A DNA stretch of 64,000 nt, taken from the NCBI GenBank assembly GCA_008638375.1, contig CM018035.1:9079577-9143576 (forward strand), read 5' to 3'. Below the pieces are notes generated by a model, which was given only the letters and a program-made list of their open reading frames with translations, made no database searches and was not told where the DNA came from. The stretch comes from Nyssa sinensis (lineage: Eukaryota > Streptophyta > Magnoliopsida > Cornales > Nyssaceae). Below, one piece after another: positions 59,501-64,000 of the stretch. Position numbers and translations under genes: made by a program. Each line of letters opens with the position of its first letter. The stretch's first letter is position 1.

Positions 59501-62500
59501 CCAAAGAGGCGAGCATTAACCAAAAGACTGTTCCTTTAAACAAATGTATGTCTCAAGTACATTGAAAGATAACAAAATATAGATCCTAAGCCTGATCAGC
59601 AGGAACAGGATCAACGACAGGAGAAGGTTCGGCAGGTGCAGTATCAACCACCTCAGTCGGTACAACCACTTCCGTGGGATCGGCCGGGAGGACATCAGCC
59701 ACTTCGTCCTGGTTAACCTCTGAAGGTTCAGATCCAGGCGGCACAATTGAGGAAACGTCTAGGTCAGGAAACTTGGCAAGAAGCCGAGAGCGGAAGTTAT
59801 TAAACCCAAACGTAATCAAACGATGGGCCATTCTTTCCAGCTTCGACCTCATCTCCTCCTCATTGTCCACCAATGCCTGCTCCACGGCTTCATCGAGCTG
59901 TCTACGGTGCTGGTACCGCAAGCCATTCAGCTCCACCTGCAACCTCCTTGCCCGCTCAACGGCAAGGTTCTTCTCCGACTCCATCACTATCAAGGAGTTC
60001 TGACACTCCTTCAACTTCTCCGCAGAATCGTGAGCCTCCGACCGAGCAGTACCCAGCTGGAGTCCCAGATCGTCCAGATTGGCCCTAAGTTGGTCAAGCT
60101 CCTCCACAGATGGAGAAACCTCCACCAAAGCAGAAAGGGTATGTAAGGTCTGCATAACACAAAGAAAACGACTCAAACACCAGTATAAACGCTTAAAGGT
60201 AAGAGAAGTATGGGCCTGACGAGCTCACCTTAACCTGAAGAGCGGTCAAGTCAGCAAGAAGCTTCCCCGACGCCTGAGGCTTAATTTTAACTGAGCCTTT
60301 GGCCCAGAAATCACTCAGAATCTTCTTGGCCCCCTGACCAGCAACATCAGGAGCCACCGATGATGATGCCTCCTTACCCGCTCGACGAGACGGGATTGGA
60401 GGAACCACCATGATAGGGACGGGAGCCTCTTCCTCCCTTTCAGCAGGCCCGGGAGAGGACGAAATCAGCCTCCGCTTCTTCGGAACGGGAGGAACCACTG
60501 GAGAAGAAGCCTCCCCCACCACAGGCGGTGATGGCCCGGACTCCCACTGAGCCATCACATTATCAGCAATCTCCTCGACACTACCCCTGGCAGCCATTAA
60601 TTTATCAGGGTTGACAATGGAAGAATGATCCCTAATGCTGGGCTTCAAAAGCTTCTTATACTGCTTCTGAACCGCGGGAGAGAAATCTGGTCTCTTCCAC
60701 GCACTCTTAACTGCAAAGCAAGCACAGAAATTGATCAGTTCAACAAATTGGCAAACAAAACGGAGTCAACGCAGCCACGGAAAAGTTCAGTCTCACCCCT
60801 TGGCCCAGTGGTTCGAGGGAATGTGGAAGGTTGACCCTCGAAGTTCTTGAATTCCCATCCTCCTTTAATAAAGAAGTACCATTTCTTCCAGGTCTTGTTG
60901 GAGGAGGGCACAGAAGTAAGGGGTCTGAACCCACTATCAAAAGACATATAATAAAGGCCTTCCGCCTTTTGAAGTTTTAGATCCATATTGCTACGAATCA
61001 AGTCAAGGGACACCTCGTCATTATTCATATGCCCTAATACGATAAAGCTCAACAGATGTCTCCAACTGTTAAGGTTCAGGTCTGTGGGGCACAGATCAAA
61101 CCAACAAAAGAATTGTTTTATTATATCAGGAAAGGGGAGTGTAAGACCCAGTTCAAACCAGGCCAGATAGGCACAGATTTCTCCATCTCTAACATCGCCC
61201 GGGCGATCTTGAGAATCTGGGACCCTGAAAGTAACATTTTTGGGAAGTTTGAACTTCGCCCATAACTCCTTCAACATACTTTCAGTAATTACACTCTCAC
61301 CCTCCTCTCTGCGACCAGACCGACCAGAGGTCTCGCCAGTCCTGTTCGTGGGATCATCAAAAGCATCGACAATCCTAACCCCCGGACTAGAGGGAGGAAC
61401 TACCATTTTATTTTCGTCAACATTCACTAATTGCATTTGAGGATCAGTCTCAGAAGGACTTCCCAAACCAGAGTGTGATTCTAAGCCAGACATGGCGAAC
61501 AAGAGAAAGAGACGAAACAAACGAGAAGGAATGAAGAAGGGGACTAAAAGTCGAACCTGAGATCAAGAAAGGGTTATGAACACCGGAGATCCTCCAAAAC
61601 TCCAAGATATGTCAAATGACGGTCTGGTACTGTAGAGATAAATGCAGAAGAAAGGTGTGAAAGACCTTTCCCTCTCTCTATATACGCATTCGAAATATGA
61701 GCCTTCCAAGACGAGCCGACACAACGGTTGAGAATAATGATGGATTCTCGAGTATCGGCTGCGCAATAAATGACACGTTAAATCGACGTCTCGAGAAGTG
61801 GGAAGGCAAAATGTATGACTCTTCACAAAACCCTCAACCCTAGTTAAATCCCTAGCTTTTAATAAGGGCTCGGGGGGGGAGTAGCTGATATACCACAAAC
61901 AGACATACCAATCACTTTGAGACACGTGTGCCCATCAGATTAACAAATCTCGATCCTACAGAGCTCATATACTTCGGTCATACAGAACAGCTACAAGCCT
62001 TCAGGGTATTCTCATATGTCTATTATACAGAGCAGCCACAAGCTTTCGGAGCATTCTTATTTATATATCATTCAGAACCGATAAACTCGGTCATACAGTG
62101 CAGATGAAGCATTCAGGATATTCTCATGTACATCTTCCAGACCTCCTGTTCTGGACAATATTTATTCAACACTGCATGTATGGTTTCCTTAACAACCATT
62201 AAGCGGGGAATAAGGAAACAGCCTTCAACACGGAAACTACTATCTATGATTATCTCCATCTACGATTCAATGCTCCACAAGGTAACTGCAAATCTCCGAT
62301 GATCAAATCCCTATATTCGTGGCGGCAAAACCTAATCAAATTAGGAGAACCACGGTTTATATATTAAACCCTAGAGGTACGCTTTATTTTTCTTATGCTC
62401 ATTCTTTGGCTTTCAATACAGTCTTTCAATTCCCTTACTTACTTAAGCATCGGAGCGGCTACTGCCGGAGCCAATCCGGTGGTCCTCTGATCATCTTTTT

Positions 62501-62918
62501 GAGTGTTCTACAGGTCACGGAGCCCCCACGTGTTGCGAGTCAAAAAGTGCATCATCAATTGTGCAAATGCTAAATTCTATGTGTGTAATTGGTAGGATTT
62601 TGAAGAAATCAGGTCTTCAGCTTCACCAAGTATAAATACACATTTCCTTGTTAATCAAAATTTCTAATGCTACTTCTGATTGGCACATTTCTTATTTTTC
62701 TTCTGACTTTTTTTCTCTCTTTTCTGGTTTCGTGATGACATTGACAATAATCAGTTTTGCAGTGTAGTGAAATCAGAAAGACAAATAGCAACCTAGTTGT
62801 GATTGGGAAAACTGCTGTCAATAATGATAAAGAAGACTTTGACAATGATGTTGATGATGATGATGCTGACAATGCAGAGGAGTCTGAAGGTGATGAGTTT
62901 GAGCAAGAAACTGTTTGA
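47509..62918 (+). CDS. small acidic protein, APC15-like candidate (two exons, 15.1 kb intron)
   Basis: Exon 1 is 47509-47667 and ends GATAAG|GTCACA. Exon 2 is 62763-62918, after TTTTGCAG. The joint is phase 0 and gives 104 residues; a start at the second ATG, 47524 (MLQYPAFMTQYPWSTRMVP), gives 99 and is the more family-like choice. The first half is Pro/Trp-rich and hydrophobic and leads into ELLLAMEESDFEDK. Exon 2 encodes NSNLVVIGKTAVNN and a tail of mostly Asp and Glu. The layout of helix, NLVxIGK motif and acidic tail recalls anaphase-promoting-complex subunit 15/Mnd2; that is my inference, and many plants have this small protein without a firm name. The intron holds one solo-LTR-like insertion and a whole gypsy element in the same orientation. 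Confidence 0.75.
48212..48853. mobile_element. solo-LTR-like insertion (642 bp) in the intron
   Basis: Begins TGTCACGACCC, ends GGGATATTACA, and is flanked by a perfect 5-bp duplication, TGTTA (48207-48211 and 48854-48858). It has no coding domain. Its ends resemble those of the 2986-bp insertion at 23858, but the interiors do not obviously align, so they are at most distant relatives. Confidence 0.85.
48859..50707. other. intron sequence between insertions
   Basis: No gene here. At about 49190-49240 and 49250-49312 a segment of GGGTAGGTTA, ATGAATC, TGCCATCCTAC and TTTATGACCATTTCCAATGCA is repeated in tandem with a period of about 62 bp; similar text is a common plant interspersed repeat. 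Simple runs include a (TA)n at about 50031-50049 and the poly(C) run at 50215-50230. Confidence 0.5.
50215..50230 (+). repeat. poly(C) run of 16
   Basis: Sixteen consecutive C residues within the intron. Long C runs are rare in this AT-rich DNA, and the exact length is prone to sequencing and slippage error. Confidence 0.85.
50708..51379 (+). repeat. gypsy element 2, 5' LTR (672 bp)
   Basis: Contains three related segments of about 50 bp near its start, each with a TCATACAGAnCAGC-like block followed by AAGC(C/A)TTC and a TATTCTCAT-type block (about 50794-50955). A TATATATT motif sits at 51180-51187, about 200 bp before the LTR end, the same place as in element 1. It ends GTGCAGCATTA. Confidence 0.95.
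51383..51400 (+). promoter_or_regulatory. gypsy element 2 primer-binding site
   Basis: TGGCGCCGTCTGTGGGAA, three bases after the LTR end, identical to that of element 1. Confidence 0.8.
51457..53819 (+). pseudogene. gypsy element 2 gag-protease frame (one frameshift)
   Basis: ATG at 51457 (MAPNLRPRQNTQSS). A Pro-rich N-terminal region runs to about residue 210. The gag capsid region covers about 245-360 (LKWFHNLPPNSVTSFYELGR). A very basic KR-rich stretch follows, then the zinc-like YCNFHKDHGHTTNTC motif (about 505-520). Pepsin-type protease LVDTGSSVNILF has its catalytic Asp at residue 660, codon 53434. The open frame ends early at 53634. Alignment with element 1 shows one base missing near 53585 (TTGGGAAGGTG versus TAAGGGAAGGAG), after which the frame resumes as EYMVLNMKYPYNVIIGRPW and stops at the shared UAG (53817). 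The break falls in the protease, so this copy probably makes no active protease. Confidence 0.9.
53817..53825 (+). promoter_or_regulatory. UAG stop in readthrough context, element 2
   Basis: AAA-TAG-CAA-TTA-CAG. The TAG ends gag-protease, and the RT-side frame continues in the same frame without another stop for about 880 codons. TAG-CAA-TTA matches the tobamovirus-type readthrough consensus UAG-CAR-YYA exactly. The alternative, known from the related Ogre elements, is an intron removed between protease and RT; TTACAG here could even serve as an acceptor. Confidence 0.78.
53820..57161 (+). pseudogene. gypsy element 2 pol: RT, RNase H, second RNase H, integrase (one nonsense codon)
   Basis: Reads in frame from the UAG to the stop at 57159-57161. 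RT: FYPEWLANTVLVKKKNGKWR through YIDDMLVKS, the active-site YIDD near 54608. Usual RNase H follows, ending at QALADFVAEF. A linker leads to the second RNase H with its acidic residues in YIDGSS, NNEAEYEAL, VFSDSQLV and RADALA (about 55450-55815), the mark of the Tat lineage. Integrase: HHCC (EIHEGICGNH ... KCDKCQRF, 56108-56245) and DDE core (WGMDIVGP; ISDNGTQF; QANGQAEVTNR); GPY-type C-terminal region with WEGPYKVTKVV. A TGG-to-TGA change at 56457-56459 cuts integrase between its first and second catalytic Asp. Otherwise the frame is intact. Confidence 0.93.
57205..57810 (+). repeat. 33-34 bp tandem hairpin array, element 2
   Basis: About 19 units right after pol. Two main unit types are mixed and often alternate: type A with CAGGC, CTCCAGA or CTTCAGA, GCCTG (34 bp), and type B with CAAGTC, TTAT, GACTTG (33 bp). 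All units share CCATCTATTAATGCA between stems. Rarer units have CAGAC/GTCTG (about 57699) and CGAGT/ACTCG (about 57470). The inverted arms stay complementary although their bases differ. A few decayed units (about 57415 and 57733) no longer pair. Confidence 0.93.
57811..58256 (-). other. spacer between array and antisense genes
   Basis: Contains the motif ACAGAAGCTATTACA-like repeated three times at 58150-58185 as an ATTACAGAA(A/G)CT run. On the minus strand an open frame with QEKSHYVAKRS aligns with SHDVAKHS of element 1 (about 21165), so coding sequence of the short antisense gene may extend here through splicing or a shifted frame. Confidence 0.45.
58257..58826 (-). CDS. short antisense gene of the Tat element, unknown function
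   Basis: 190-codon minus-strand frame starting MMDDSLPELGIIKLWPK at 58826 and ending GFLPFKWSR-stop. The frame is open further upstream to 59060, but the start chosen matches the conserved start in element 1 (MIDDFQ...MIKLWP). Acidic and Trp-rich: RDFSDWWWPLPDSTEAW, DEDEGELPPLP and DSDDEMAWALLDADWGSGF are the most conserved pieces. A TATATATA motif lies about 100 bp upstream at 58926-58934 on the minus strand. It has no recognised domain. Antisense frames downstream of pol are known in Tat elements, but this one I cannot name. Confidence 0.6.
   Translation of the reverse strand: MMDDSLPELGIIKLWPKVNPPLFSVSKEGLKEAQVFLFPLVSSRDFSDWWWPLPDSTEAWSVGDEDEGELPPLPHALSETLAPSGWGETDGVKKKIEGGLPPPAYNSAVTTALREMNGGRLLPFVTWQEPLLQLAGALCRLQRWRMKSLLRLEPSSSVGHGTSDSDDEMAWALLDADWGSGFLPFKWSR
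58926..58934 (-). promoter_or_regulatory. TATA motif of the short antisense gene
   Basis: CTATATATATGG on the minus strand, about 100 bp upstream of the ATG at 58826. The equivalent in element 1 is TATATATA at 21792-21799. Confidence 0.5.
59586..61493 (-). CDS. three-exon antisense gene of the Tat element (580 residues)
   Basis: Exon 1 61493-60797 (MSGLESHSGLGSPSE), exon 2 60710-60229, exon 3 60149-59586. Donors GTGAGA and GTGAGC and two GCAG acceptors are canonical. The exon lengths 697, 482 and 564 sum to 1743, a continuous frame. Residues about 75-230 hold LAWFELGLTLPFPDIIKQFF, NLNSWRHLLSFIVLGH and a Trp-rich KTWKKWYFFIKGGWEF segment. This resembles the plant 'putative gypsy type transposon' domain (Pfam Transposase_28); that similarity is by eye. 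Exon 2 has a basic PKKRRL motif, a possible nuclear signal. Exon 3 is rich in charged heptads (coiled coil) and ends in a Pro/Val/Glu-rich tail. The function is unknown. Splice sites are shared with element 1. Confidence 0.8.
61677..61684 (-). promoter_or_regulatory. TATA-like motif of the three-exon antisense gene
   Basis: TATATAGA on the minus strand, about 185 bp upstream of the ATG at 61493, followed by a CT/GA-rich leader. Element 1 has TATAAATA at the homologous position, so each Tat copy appears to carry its own antisense promoter just inside the 3' LTR. Confidence 0.55.
61866..61885 (+). promoter_or_regulatory. polypurine tract of gypsy element 2
   Basis: GGGCTCGGGGGGGGAGTAGC directly precedes the 3' LTR. 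Element 1 has the similar GGACTTGGGGGGGAGTAAT. A G-rich tract here primes plus-strand synthesis. Confidence 0.8.
61886..62557 (+). repeat. gypsy element 2, 3' LTR (672 bp)
   Basis: Same length as the 5' LTR, with about 13 substitutions and no indel seen. Ends GTGCATCATCA and is followed by ATTGT, the right target duplication. Exon 2 of the host gene begins about 200 bp further on. Confidence 0.95.
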
Positions 62919-64000
62919 TTACGCCGAGCAATGCTGCTGCTGATTCTTTTTGTTTTGTTGCAAGAATCCATGAAAGTCAATTATCATACACCGTTCAGCG
63001 TAATATGCACGAGCTTCAATTTATATGGCTATTTGCACATTTATTTCAAATTGAATCAATTGATCGATAAGAGTTTTACCCCCTTTATTTGCATTTTGTT
63101 GTGCATGTTGTTTTGTACTAAGAATTTTTTTTGAGGGAGATTGGAGTAAATTTTCACATTTCTCTCATATGGCAGTGGGGAGGAAAGGAAAAGGAGCGAC
63201 AGATACAGGGGAAATCCATATTCTTTTCCTTGGAATATTTCCTGTTCTTCTAGTCTGCTGTCATAGCTCATTGCCTTGGACTTTTCACTAGTGGATTTTT
63301 TTCCCATGATGATAATTCAAGTTTCTTTAGAATATGGAATCTAATGCTTTGACAATTTGCCTATCATTCTTCTAGTATCTGTATAGATTTGGCCAACTCC
63401 ATTAGTTGATGGATCATGTATCAGGGATCATTTTGTCTTCTAAGTTGGGACCGAAATGCTTCAAGACACTTTGGAATTCTGGAAAAGAATTTTTTCATGG
63501 CTAAAATATTCCTTTTGTTCTTGGGGCAGCTGCCACTCTTGTTAACCTTTATTTTATTTTATTTTTTAATAGCCATCCCCACATAGTCCTTGGGGGCACC
63601 TGTGAAATTTTGAAAAATATGAAGTTGATATAATATTTTAAAATTTTAGAATTATTTTTAAAAATTTGTCCACCACTAGATAGTTTTAAATTTGCCCCTA
63701 CCAAGTTTGTTTTACAAAATTTTAAGTTAGTCATATTATGGAGGGAAAGACACAAAGTGAAAGATGTTTTTTTTCTCTTTTCAGACATATTTTAGTTTAC
63801 GAAAAGTATTAAAATTATTATCTAGTTTAAGTCTTAACTCATTAACCCATAAAATTCTTAAACAATTTAGTGACAGAAATACCGTTGCAACCAAATCCCG
63901 TGAAAACAAAAACAAGCACAAAAAAAGTTTTGCAAAATTAAAAAATTTAATAACTTGATATTTATAAATTTATTTTTAATAAAATTTATATCTTTGGACT
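62919..64000. other. 3' UTR of the small acidic-protein gene and flank
   Basis: The first few hundred bases after the TGA at 62916-62918 are presumably 3' UTR; they are T-rich with no clear poly(A) signal that I would single out. From about 63550 the sequence is AT-rich, with TTTTATTTTATTTTATTTTTTAATAG near 63550-63572. No further gene is seen to the end of the window. Confidence 0.45.

Larger units (their letters stand above)
50708..62557 (+). mobile_element. Ty3/gypsy Tat-lineage element 2 (young copy)
   Basis: An 11,850-bp element with TGATATACC at both LTR starts, flanked by ATTGC (50703-50707) and ATTGT (62558-62562), a 5-bp duplication with one mismatch. Both LTRs are 672 bp and differ at about 13 positions by eye. 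Order: LTR, primer-binding site, gag-protease, UAG, RT-RNase H-second RNase H-integrase, hairpin array, two antisense genes, G-rich polypurine tract, LTR. It is the same family as element 1, but most of the LTR differs. Two lesions only were seen in gag-pol: a 1-bp deletion near 53585 and TGG-to-TGA at 56457. It lies in the intron of the small acidic-protein gene. Confidence 0.97.

Overview
The window is nuclear DNA of a flowering plant, most likely a eudicot with a repeat-rich genome. It is AT-rich, its genes contain introns, and LTR retrotransposons of both plant superfamilies occupy more than half of it. I cannot name the species. Three host loci are recognisable: exon 1 of a PIRL-type Ras-group LRR gene (8568-9329, minus); a complete nine-exon C2/GRAM/VASt-domain gene (35743-43628, minus) whose exons I could join by splice sites into 1018 codons; and a two-exon gene for a small acidic protein (47509-62918, plus) whose two short exons are separated by a 15.1 kb intron.

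Layout. 1-13880 holds old, short transposon relics: a SINE with a perfect 13-bp target duplication, two or three hAT-type MITEs, LINE 3' ends, and the orphan PIRL exon. 13881-34875 is a three-level nest. A roughly 5.0 kb Ty1/copia element (minus strand) carries a roughly 16 kb Ty3/gypsy element of the Tat lineage inside its left LTR. That gypsy element carries a 2986-bp solo-LTR-like insertion and a 1587-bp non-autonomous hAT element. All four junction pairs keep target-site duplications. 35743-43628 is the C2/GRAM gene, with a small TRIM retrotransposon in intron 5. 43629-47508 is intergenic sequence with MITEs. 47509-62918 is the small acidic-protein gene; its intron holds a 642-bp solo-LTR-like insertion and a second, young Tat gypsy element (50708-62557, both LTRs 672 bp, about 98% identical by eye).

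The two Tat copies read the same way and explain each other. Each has gag and protease, then a UAG stop in the exact tobamovirus-type readthrough context (UAG CAA UUA), then RT, RNase H, a second RNase H and integrase. Downstream comes a tandem array of about 33-34 bp hairpin units, then two genes on the opposite strand. One antisense gene has three exons whose splice sites match in both copies and whose exon lengths sum to an open frame of 580 codons; the other is short. Both have a TATA-like motif upstream on the minus strand. The older copy is riddled with CAR-to-TAR nonsense changes. The younger copy has only one small deletion and one nonsense codon.

The best candidates for something undescribed are: the leaky-stop organisation of these Tat elements; the 3' hairpin array, whose stems change in compensated pairs; and the spliced antisense gene. 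Statements about families come from known plant transposon and gene biology. Junctions, repeats, motifs and splice sites were read directly. LTR identities are by-eye counts.
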